A stretch of 64,000 nucleotides of DNA from Streptomyces guryensis (lineage in GTDB: Bacteria; Actinomycetota; Actinomycetes; Streptomycetales; Streptomycetaceae). The notes beneath the pieces are model-generated. The model did not search any database. It was not told the DNA's origin and saw only the letters and a program-made list of their open reading frames with translations. Both the position numbers and the translations under genes were made by a program. The stretch lies in the NCBI RefSeq assembly GCF_021261325.1, contig NZ_JAJSBI010000008.1, positions 300,320 through 364,319 on the forward strand. Reading direction: 5' to 3'. Positions 7,980 to 15,218 of the stretch are shown here, in pieces (position 1 is the stretch's first letter; every line of letters starts with the position of its first letter).

Positions 7980-8918
7980 TCAGAGGCCGGGCGAGAGCTC
8001 GGCCATGCAGCCGAACAGTCCGGGGCCGTCGAGCGGGGGCAGTGAGGGGTCGAGCTCCCGGTAGACGGTGTGCACGTTGACGGCGAGGCGTTCGCTCTCG
8101 TCCAGGTCGGTGAAGCGGCCGAGGCGGATGTCGCGTGCCGCGTCCATGGCGGGCATGCCGGCGGTGAACCGGGCGGTGGCCTGCTCGTGGACGTGTTCCA
8201 GGTAGTCGCGGATCTCGCGGACGGACCGCTTGGCGGTGACGGGGCCGTGGCCGGGTACGACGATGTCTGCGTCGAGGCCCAGCAGCAGGTCGCAGGCGGC
8301 GAGCCAGCGGGTGAAGGGACCGTGCCAGACGACCGGCGCCGCTCCGGCGAACACGATGTCGCCGGTGTAGACGGTCCGCGCCTGGGGCACGTGGACGATC
8401 GTGTCGCCGGCGCTGTGCGCGGGCCCCACGTCGATGAGGCGGACTTCCGTGCCGCCGATGTCCAGGACGGTCTCGCCGTCGAAGACCCGGTTCGGCAGGA
8501 CGGGTTCGATGTCGGTGTGGTCGAAGCGGCCGAAGATCCGGCGGGCGAAGTGTCCGGCCGGGCTGTCCATGCCGGTCAGTGCGCGCATGTCGGCCGGGCC
8601 CACCTGCCGCATGTCCGCCACGGACCCGCGGGCCGCGATGATCTCGGCGTGCGACACGAGCTGGTTGCCGAACCAGTGGTCGCCGTTGCCGTGGGTGTTG
8701 ACCACGGTGGAGATCGGTGCGGGAGCGGTGAGCGGCTCCAGCGCGTCGAGCATGGTCCTGGTCAGCCGCAGGTCGTAGAGGGTGTCGACGAGCAGTGACG
8801 CGCCCCGGCCGGTGATCAGCCCGGCGTTGCTCATACCCCATCCGGCATCGCCCGCGATCCAGGCGTAACAGCCGTGTCCGAGCGCGACACGGCCCGTCCG
8901 GGATGTCACGGAAGCCAC
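7980..8918 (-). CDS. MBL-fold metallo-hydrolase
   Basis: A 312-residue metallo-beta-lactamase-fold hydrolase. The metal-binding loop reads THGNGDHWFGN (His76, Asp80, His81; the middle ligand of the usual HxHxDH is Asn78, a known variant of this subfamily). Later ligands are in VGPAHSAGDTIVH and VPGHGPV. GTG 8918 has a perfect AAGGAGG site. First gene of the operon; its promoter must lie in the 140-base gap shared with the divergent TetR gene, which contains a long inverted repeat. Probably opens a lactone or thioester in the same pathway. Confidence 0.9.
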   Translation of the reverse strand: MASVTSRTGRVALGHGCYAWIAGDAGWGMSNAGLITGRGASLLVDTLYDLRLTRTMLDALEPLTAPAPISTVVNTHGNGDHWFGNQLVSHAEIIAARGSVADMRQVGPADMRALTGMDSPAGHFARRIFGRFDHTDIEPVLPNRVFDGETVLDIGGTEVRLIDVGPAHSAGDTIVHVPQARTVYTGDIVFAGAAPVVWHGPFTRWLAACDLLLGLDADIVVPGHGPVTAKRSVREIRDYLEHVHEQATARFTAGMPAMDAARDIRLGRFTDLDESERLAVNVHTVYRELDPSLPPLDGPGLFGCMAELSPGL

Positions 8919-8964
8919 GTTGCCTCCTTGTCAGCGTCCCGCGCTCAACAGTGCGAGACTTCCA

Positions 8965-8994
8965 TCCACTGCTGGACTCTGGTCCAGCAGTGGA
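8965..8994. promoter_or_regulatory. TetR operator between divergent genes
   Basis: Perfect 13-bp inverted repeat (TCCACTGCTGGAC and its complement) with a 4-base spacer, lying 47 bases from the MBL start and 66 bases from the TetR start. Length and location are those of a TetR-family operator controlling both directions. Confidence 0.8.
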
Positions 8995-9059
8995 GAGGAA
9001 TCTAGATAGGTCTCGGGGAGGGGTCAAGAGGTGTGCGGCCCTGTGCTGTACTGAGGGCC

Positions 9060-9689
9060 ATGAAGATCCGGGACGCGGCAGCCGCCTCCGAGGGCGGCGC
9101 GGCCGTCGGACGCCAGGAGCGCAGGCGTCGGAAGCTGCACGACGAGCTGTACGAGGCGGCGGTCGGTCTCTTCGTCGCCCAGGGATACGAGGCGACCACC
9201 ATGGAGCAGATCGCCGAGGCCGCCGATGTCGCCCGGGCCACCGTCTTCAACCACTTCGCGCAGAAGGTCGGCTTCCTCGAGGAATGGGGAGTCCGCCGCC
9301 GTGCCCGCGTCGCCGAGATCCTCGGCGCGGAGCACGCCGAGGATCTCGCGGTCGGCGACCGGCTGCGCCGCTACCTGAAGGAGATGGGCGACCTCAACGC
9401 CGCCTCACGTGCCGAGACCACCGTCCTGATGGACGCCTCAGCGCGGTACGGGCACCTCCTGCAGGACCCGTCCCTGGAAGTCGAACTCGCCAGGATCGTC
9501 GAGCAAGGGCGGCGGCGCGGGGAGATCAGGGCGGGCGTCGACTGCGACCAGGCCGGCCAACTCCTGGCCGCCTGCTACTTCTCGACGATCCTGCGCTGGA
9601 TCCGCGAGGAACCGGCCCCCTTCGACCTGCACGAGCGCCTCGCCGGGGCACTCGACATCATCCTGTTGGGCCTCCTTGCCATCCGCTGA
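9060..9689 (+). CDS. TetR/AcrR-family regulator
   Basis: A 209-residue TetR-type repressor. The DNA-binding domain spans residues 25-70, with helix-turn-helix TMEQIAEAADVARATVFNHF; the C-terminal helical half is ligand-binding. An in-frame GTG at 9033 with GGGGAGGGG ahead of it is a possible alternative start adding nine residues. It is divergent from the MBL/MFS/FAH operon and faces the 13-bp inverted repeat, so it very likely represses both transcripts until the pathway substrate binds. Confidence 0.88.
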   Translation: MKIRDAAAASEGGAAVGRQERRRRKLHDELYEAAVGLFVAQGYEATTMEQIAEAADVARATVFNHFAQKVGFLEEWGVRRRARVAEILGAEHAEDLAVGDRLRRYLKEMGDLNAASRAETTVLMDASARYGHLLQDPSLEVELARIVEQGRRRGEIRAGVDCDQAGQLLAACYFSTILRWIREEPAPFDLHERLAGALDIILLGLLAIR

Positions 9690-9745
9690 GCACCCTGCCG
9701 ACCCAACTCCCGCCCCACTCCCGTCCCTTGCCGCGCCCCCGCCCC

Positions 9746-10396
9746 GCTGACGAACTCGGCCGCCGGTTCGGCCACCCGGTGTCCGTCGCCAACGACGCCG
9801 ACATGGGAGCCCGCGGCGAGCACGCCTTCGGCGCCGCACGCTCACTGGACGACTTCCTGTACATCAAGGCGTCACACGGCATCGGCGCCGGCCTGGTCCT
9901 TGCCGGGCGCACCTACCCCGGCTCGACCGGCATCTCCGGCGAGATCGGTCACACCCGGTTGCAGGACTCCACGAACCTGTGCCGGTGCGGCAACCGCGGC
10001 TGCCTGGAGACCGTCGTCTCGATCACCGAGGTCCGCAAACAACTGGCCCACGTGCTGTCGTCGGCCGGACCGGAGACGGACCCCCACTCCCTCCCGTCCC
10101 TGGCCGAACCCGCCGCCAGGCCCGCCGCCGCGCGCGTGATCACCGATGCCGGGCGGACCATCGGCCTGGTCCTGGCGGACCTCGTCAACTGCCTCAACCC
10201 CGCGGCGATCATCCTCGGCGGGGAACTCGGGGCGGCCGGGGAACCGTTGGTGGCGGGCGTCCGCGAATCCGTCGACCGATACGCGCAACCGGCCGGTGCC
10301 CACGCCGTCACCGTCATGGCCAGCAAACTCCAGCAACGCGCCGAACTGCTCGGCGCCGTGGCGACCGCCATGCGACAAGCCCCGGCCGCCGGATGA
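9746..10396 (+). pseudogene. ROK-family protein, N-terminally truncated
   Basis: About 215 codons of a ROK (repressor/ORF/kinase) sugar protein, beginning in the middle: RFGHPVSVANDADMGARGEH, GIGAGLVLAGRTYPG, then the zinc motif GHTRLQ...CRCGNRGCLET and the C-terminal NPAAIILGGELG segment. The helix-turn-helix and the first part of the kinase fold are absent and no convincing start codon or ribosome site is present, so a deletion joined it to the DNA behind the TetR gene. It would have been a xylose- or glucose-type repressor. Confidence 0.75.
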
Positions 10397-10582
10397 ACCA
10401 GCCGCGCCGACGGCCCCTCACCGTTACAGCACATGCTTCACAAACGAAACCCAACGCTGCTGTCTGCAGACGGAGTCGGCGATTGCGGGTCACCGCTGCC
10501 GGTCACCACTGCCCCGCAGAACTGCCCGACTAACAGGGAATGTTGCTCCAAGTTCCGGACTGCAGAAGTCGTTGACGTGGAC

Positions 10583-10610
10583 GCAACCATTCCGTAACGT
10601 GCTGCAACTG
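10583..10610 (+). promoter_or_regulatory. Shared sigma promoter-like element (GH3 gene)
   Basis: GCAACC at 10583-10588 and CAACTG at 10605-10610, separated by exactly 16 bases, 62 bases before the GH3 start. Identical blocks and spacing occur before the xylanase and expansin genes. Read as -35/-10 of an extracytoplasmic-function sigma promoter (inference). Confidence 0.6.
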
Positions 10611-10671
10611 TTGAAGGAAGCAGGCCAATGATCCACCCATTGTTCGCCCCTCCTATTCAAAGGATGAAGGC

Positions 10672-12957
10672 ATGGGTGTTGTACGCAGGCGTACGGTCAT
10701 CACGGCACTCGGCGGTACGGTCGCCGCCGCAGCCGCCACGGGAACCGCACAAGCCGAGCAAACCGCTTCGGTCGCGGCCGCAAAGCGCGAGGCCGGCCCC
10801 TACGAGGCGAAGATCAAAGCCCTGTTGGGCCGGATGACCGTCGAGGAGAAGCTGGGGCAGCTGCAGCAGATGTCCTGGACGGGCGACACCGGCCCCGGCG
10901 GTGGGCAGACCGATCAGGCGGAGAAGGCCGCCCGCACGGGCAGGCTCGGGTCCGTGCTCAACATCTACGGGGCGAAATCCACCAACGAGCTCCAGCGTCT
11001 CGCCGTCGAGGAATCACGGCTGGGCATCCCGCTGCTGTTCGGCCTCGACGTCATCCACGGTTTCTGGACCACGTTCCCCATCCCCCTCGCGCAGGCGTCC
11101 AGCTTCGACCCGGCGGTGACCGAGCAGGACGCCGAGGTCTCGGCCGCGGAAGCGCGCTCCAACGGGGTGCGCTGGACGTTCTCCCCGATGATGGACGTCA
11201 CCCACGAGCCGCGCTGGGGCCGCATCGCGGAGGGCAGCGGCGAAGACCCCTACCTCGCAGCGGCCTTCGCCGCGGCCAAGACCCGCGGCTACCAGGGCGA
11301 CGGCACCCACCTGGACTCCGACACCCGGCTCGCGGCCTGCGCCAAGCACTTCGTCGCCTACGGAGGCGCGGAAGGCGGCCGCGACTACAACACCGTCGAC
11401 ACCTCCGAGGCCCACCTGCGCAACCACTACCTCCCGCCCTTCAAGGCGGCCCTGGACGCCGGGGTGGCCACCGTCATGGCCTCCTTCAACACCGTCAGCG
11501 GCGTCCCCGCCCACGGCAACCGGCACACCCTGACCGACATCCTCAAGGACGAGTGGGGCTTCGACGGGTTCGTCGTCAGCGACTACACCGGCGTCCAGGA
11601 ACTGATCGTCCACGGCTTCGCCGCCGACGGCGCCGACGCCGGCCGACTCGCCCTGAACGCCGGGGTGGACATGGAAATGGTCAGCACCAACCTCGCCGAC
11701 CACGGCAGACAACTCCTCAGGAGCGGCCGGATCACAGCCCGCCGCCTCGATGACGCGGTCTCCCGGATCCTGCGTCTGAAGTTCCGCCTCGGGCTTTTCG
11801 ACAACCCCTACGCCGACGAGGACGCGGCGGTCACGGAGCCGACGAAGCAGACCCGTGCCGCGGCGCGGGCGACGGCCGCGCGGTCCATGGTGCTGCTGAA
11901 GAACGACAAGGACGCCCTGCCCCTGCGCCCGGGTATCGGCTCCATCGCCGTGGTCGGCCCGTTCGCCGACTCCAACGATCTGCAAGGGACCTGGTCCGGC
12001 CCCGGGGCCGGGAAGTTCCCCGCGGTGACCCTGCTGGCAGGCGTCAAGGCCGCAGCCCCCCAGGCCAAGGTCACTTCCGTCGCGGGGGTGAACGCGGACG
12101 GCACGGACACCTCCGGGATCAAGGACGCGGTCGCGGCGGCCCAGGCCGCGGACCTCACCGTCGTCGTGGTCGGCGAGCCCCCGGCCATGAGCGGCGAGGC
12201 CAGCGCCCGCAGCGACATCACACTGCCCGGGGCACAGGAGGACCTGGTCACCGCGATCGCGGCCACGGGCAAGCCGTTCGTCGTCGTCCTGGTCAACGGG
12301 CGCCCCCTCACCATCGGCAGCTGGCTGGATGCCGCCCCCGCCGTCCTGGAGGCGTGGCACCCCGGCATGGAGGCGGGCAACGCCATCGCGGACGTGCTGT
12401 TCGGCGCCGTCAACCCCGGCGGCAAGCTCCCGGTGAGCTTCCCCCGCACCGTCGGACAGATCCCGATCCACTACAACCACGAGAACACCGGCCGCCCCTA
12501 CGACGCCAACAACAAATACACCTCCAAGTACCTCGACCTGCCCGACGGACCGCAGTTCCCCTTCGGACACGGACTGAGCTACACCACGTTCACCATCAGC
12601 GACCCCATCCTGAGCACCCGCCGGGTCTCGGCGGGCGCCCTGCGCAAGGGCGACACGGTCGAGGTGGCGGTCACCGTACGCAACACCGGCGAGCGCGCGG
12701 GCGACGAGGTCGTCCAGCTCTACCTGCACGACCCCGTCGCGAGCATCGTCCAACCGGTCCGCAGACTGCGTGGCTTCCGCAGGGTGAGCCTGGCCCCGGG
12801 CAAGAGCACCACCGTCCGCTTCCGCCTCGGCGCCGAGGACCTCGGCTTCTGGACACACGACACCGGGGGACGGTTCGAACTCGAAACAGGTGACATCGAC
12901 ATCTACGTGGGCAACAGCTCGACCGCGACGGCCAGGACGACGCTGACGATCGGCTGA
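10672..12957 (+). CDS. Secreted GH3 beta-glucosidase/beta-xylosidase
   Basis: A 761-residue family 3 glycoside hydrolase. The N-terminus RRRTVITALGG is a twin-arginine signal, so the enzyme is probably exported folded. Domains: GH3 N-terminal barrel (about 45-385) with the nucleophile region GFVVSDYTG (Asp304), GH3 C-terminal alpha/beta sandwich (about 400-620), and a fibronectin-III-like domain (about 665-750). AAGGATGAAGGC precedes ATG 10672. It trims cello- or xylo-oligosaccharides to monosaccharides. It has the GCAACC-N16-CAACTG element upstream and is the first gene of the cell-wall-degradation block. Confidence 0.93.
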   Translation: MGVVRRRTVITALGGTVAAAAATGTAQAEQTASVAAAKREAGPYEAKIKALLGRMTVEEKLGQLQQMSWTGDTGPGGGQTDQAEKAARTGRLGSVLNIYGAKSTNELQRLAVEESRLGIPLLFGLDVIHGFWTTFPIPLAQASSFDPAVTEQDAEVSAAEARSNGVRWTFSPMMDVTHEPRWGRIAEGSGEDPYLAAAFAAAKTRGYQGDGTHLDSDTRLAACAKHFVAYGGAEGGRDYNTVDTSEAHLRNHYLPPFKAALDAGVATVMASFNTVSGVPAHGNRHTLTDILKDEWGFDGFVVSDYTGVQELIVHGFAADGADAGRLALNAGVDMEMVSTNLADHGRQLLRSGRITARRLDDAVSRILRLKFRLGLFDNPYADEDAAVTEPTKQTRAAARATAARSMVLLKNDKDALPLRPGIGSIAVVGPFADSNDLQGTWSGPGAGKFPAVTLLAGVKAAAPQAKVTSVAGVNADGTDTSGIKDAVAAAQAADLTVVVVGEPPAMSGEASARSDITLPGAQEDLVTAIAATGKPFVVVLVNGRPLTIGSWLDAAPAVLEAWHPGMEAGNAIADVLFGAVNPGGKLPVSFPRTVGQIPIHYNHENTGRPYDANNKYTSKYLDLPDGPQFPFGHGLSYTTFTISDPILSTRRVSAGALRKGDTVEVAVTVRNTGERAGDEVVQLYLHDPVASIVQPVRRLRGFRRVSLAPGKSTTVRFRLGAEDLGFWTHDTGGRFELETGDIDIYVGNSSTATARTTLTIG

Positions 12958-13112
12958 CCGCCCGCGTCGGCGACCCGGCGACCACCGCCCTCCCGGCGGC
13001 AGGCGTGGCCCGGTCCGTTCGCGAGCAGCGGCTTGCCCACCCGGGGCACACACGCCCACGACCGGCACCAGCCGAGAGGCCGACCAGATGCCGGCCGGCA
13101 TGCGCGCCCCGC

Positions 13113-14960
13113 CTACTTGAGCGCTGTACCGCCCGAGTTGTGATAGGCGATCGTCTTGCTGATCAGGTTTCCGCCGTCGGTCTCGATCGATGTCTGTTCT
13201 TGCTGCCCTGCACCGAACAGCAGCCCGGCGATATGCGCGTTCGCCACCTGGTCCATGTGCCCGAGCAACCAGTCCACCTTGTCGTCCTTGTAGTGGTTGA
13301 GGGTGTTGTTCTGCGCCATGTTGCCCACCGGGATCTGCCACAGGACCACCGGCTTGCCCACGGACTCGGCCATCGTCTTGTAGAACGCCAGACGGTCAGC
13401 GGCCTTCTGGTCGGTCCAGAATTCGTCACGGCCGCCGTGGGCCGGCTGTGCATACCAGCCCGCATCGCGGTCCGACACGTCGGAGACCAGGAAGTCGGCG
13501 TTCTGTGCCCCGAGGTTCGCGTAGTCCTTGACGCATGCCTGTGTGTTGGTCTGCCAGTCGAAGCAGGAAAGGTGCAGCCCCACGGCGGTGTTCGGCGCGT
13601 ACTTGTGCGCCATCGAGATCAGGCAGCGGGCGAGTCCGGCGGCGCTGTTCTCCTGCGATCCGCAATCCGTCGGATTCGCGCCCGAGACCTGTGCGGGAAC
13701 CTGGTGCGGATTGCCGAGCGACCGGACGTAGCCCCAGAAGTCGGGTTCGAGGTCGATCGCGTCGTGCGACGTGCCGATCTTCTGGAGGAAGAAGCGGTAG
13801 TCGTTGAGGTAGCGGGTGAGCAGGTCGGTCCTGTTGATGGCCTTGACCTCGCCAGGACCGTCGCCCTCGCCTGCGGCATCCCCGAGGTCGCGCAACGAGT
13901 ACCAGGTCCAGAGCATCTTCTGCGGGCGCGGGCTGCCCTTGTACGTCGCCTGGGCCGCCACGGAGTCCCGCCAGGTCACGTACGTGCCGGGCGCCGTGGT
14001 GCTGCCGTTCCAGCAGCCCCACCAGCCCGACCAATCGTCGTGGCAGCGCGCTGCCGAGTAGTAGTCCGACGACGGCGCGGGCCGGCTGTGCACATAGGCG
14101 TACCGCATGTCGAACGGCGCGGCGGCCGCCGAGGCGTCGGACATCGACCCGCCGATGAGCACCGTGCTGCTGCCCATGAAACGTGTCGTCGAACTGCCGC
14201 CACCGGCCACGGGAGACGGCGTCGACGACGGGTGCGAGCTGCTCGGAGCCCGGCTGGTGGGAACGCTGCCGCTCGGCGCGGTGGGCGTACCGGAGCTGCC
14301 GGCACTCCCGGCCGGGACGAGTTGCCACTGCTGATCGGCGCCGCCCCGGTCGCGGTTCTGGACGACACCGCTCCCGTTGGCTTTGGCGGCGTTGTGGACA
14401 TCGACGGCCATGCCACTGAAGCGATTGACCAAACGCACGTAGCCGTTCGGCGACTTGGCCAGTGTGAACTGCTGGTTGGTGCCGTTCAGGTCTTTCCACT
14501 GCACGAGGGCGGAGCCGGCGGTCTTCGACCAGCCGAGGTCGTCCAGCACCTTGCCGGAGTTCCGGTTCTGCAGCCGGTAGTACCCGTCACCCGCGTCGAT
14601 GAACCGCCACTGCTGGTTGGGGCCGCCATGACGGCTCCACTGCACCACCGCCGCGCCGTCGTTCTTGGCGGAGGCGCGGTCGTCCAGCACCTTGCCGCTG
14701 TTGCGGTTGACCAGCACGTACCACTTCTTCAGATCCACGGTTTTTTGCTGCGCCGAAGCCTGGCTGACCACGACAGCCGAGCCGGCCACGACGACCATGG
14801 CGAGACCCGCCCACAGACCCCGGCGCGCGAGCAACCGACGGCCACGATGCTTCGGGCGACCACCGCGCCCGCCGCCGTCGCCACGGTGGCCGCCGGCCTG
14901 GGGCGCCACCGATGAGGTGGGTGAGCCGGGGACATGTCTGTGCTCTCGTTCCAGGGACAC
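13113..14960 (-). CDS. Secreted ricin-lectin protein with putative TIM-barrel hydrolase domain
   Basis: A 615-residue protein if GTG 14960 is used; the open frame continues to 15107, but the sigma-type promoter at 15019-15046 would start transcripts after that codon, favouring GTG 14960. Order: basic tail and signal/anchor helix (about 49-69), ricin-B-type CBM13 (about 80-215, repeated NRNSGKVLDD and QQW motifs), a Ser/Pro linker, then a ~330-residue C-terminal domain with AIDLEPDFWGY (Glu405), FLVSDVSDRDAGWY and PVVLWQIPVGNM. These strand-ending acidic residues look like a clan-A glycoside hydrolase, but I do not recognise the family. Likely binds and cuts a plant or microbial polysaccharide. 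Confidence 0.8.
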   Translation of the reverse strand: MSLEREHRHVPGSPTSSVAPQAGGHRGDGGGRGGRPKHRGRRLLARRGLWAGLAMVVVAGSAVVVSQASAQQKTVDLKKWYVLVNRNSGKVLDDRASAKNDGAAVVQWSRHGGPNQQWRFIDAGDGYYRLQNRNSGKVLDDLGWSKTAGSALVQWKDLNGTNQQFTLAKSPNGYVRLVNRFSGMAVDVHNAAKANGSGVVQNRDRGGADQQWQLVPAGSAGSSGTPTAPSGSVPTSRAPSSSHPSSTPSPVAGGGSSTTRFMGSSTVLIGGSMSDASAAAAPFDMRYAYVHSRPAPSSDYYSAARCHDDWSGWWGCWNGSTTAPGTYVTWRDSVAAQATYKGSPRPQKMLWTWYSLRDLGDAAGEGDGPGEVKAINRTDLLTRYLNDYRFFLQKIGTSHDAIDLEPDFWGYVRSLGNPHQVPAQVSGANPTDCGSQENSAAGLARCLISMAHKYAPNTAVGLHLSCFDWQTNTQACVKDYANLGAQNADFLVSDVSDRDAGWYAQPAHGGRDEFWTDQKAADRLAFYKTMAESVGKPVVLWQIPVGNMAQNNTLNHYKDDKVDWLLGHMDQVANAHIAGLLFGAGQQEQTSIETDGGNLISKTIAYHNSGGTALK

Positions 14961-15018
14961 GCCTGTGCTCTCTCTTTCAGCCGTTGCATCTGACCGGACC
15001 CCTTGGCCGGACAACACT

Positions 15019-15046
15019 GAGTGGTCCGAGAGGCCGAAAAGGTTGC
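15019..15046 (-). promoter_or_regulatory. Shared sigma promoter-like element (ricin-hydrolase gene)
   Basis: On the minus strand GCAACC (15046-15041), 16 bases, then CCACTC (15024-15019), 58 bases before GTG 14960. Same geometry as the elements at 10583, 17714, 20667 and 20737. Confidence 0.55.
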
Positions 15047-15218
15047 CGCGAAGATCCACAGATTTTCTTCGCCTTGACCGCTTCCCGTTCGCCGCGAAGC
15101 GCGGCACGGCGAACGCCGGCGGCGGCGAACGCCTGACATGTCAGCAGGTGGGGTTGTCCACGCAGTGGACCGCTCGTCCACGTGCCGGCAGACCGCACCC
15201 GATCGCGATCACCGTGGA

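Noticed and set aside
8685..8702. HGNGDH in the MBL protein as an inactivated metal site
   Set aside because: Asn in the middle ligand position is a recurrent variant of this subfamily and the other ligands are intact.
11014..13341. 775-codon minus-strand frame opposite the GH3 gene
   Set aside because: Antisense shadow of a well-supported glycoside hydrolase, with low-complexity Gly/Val/Arg composition.
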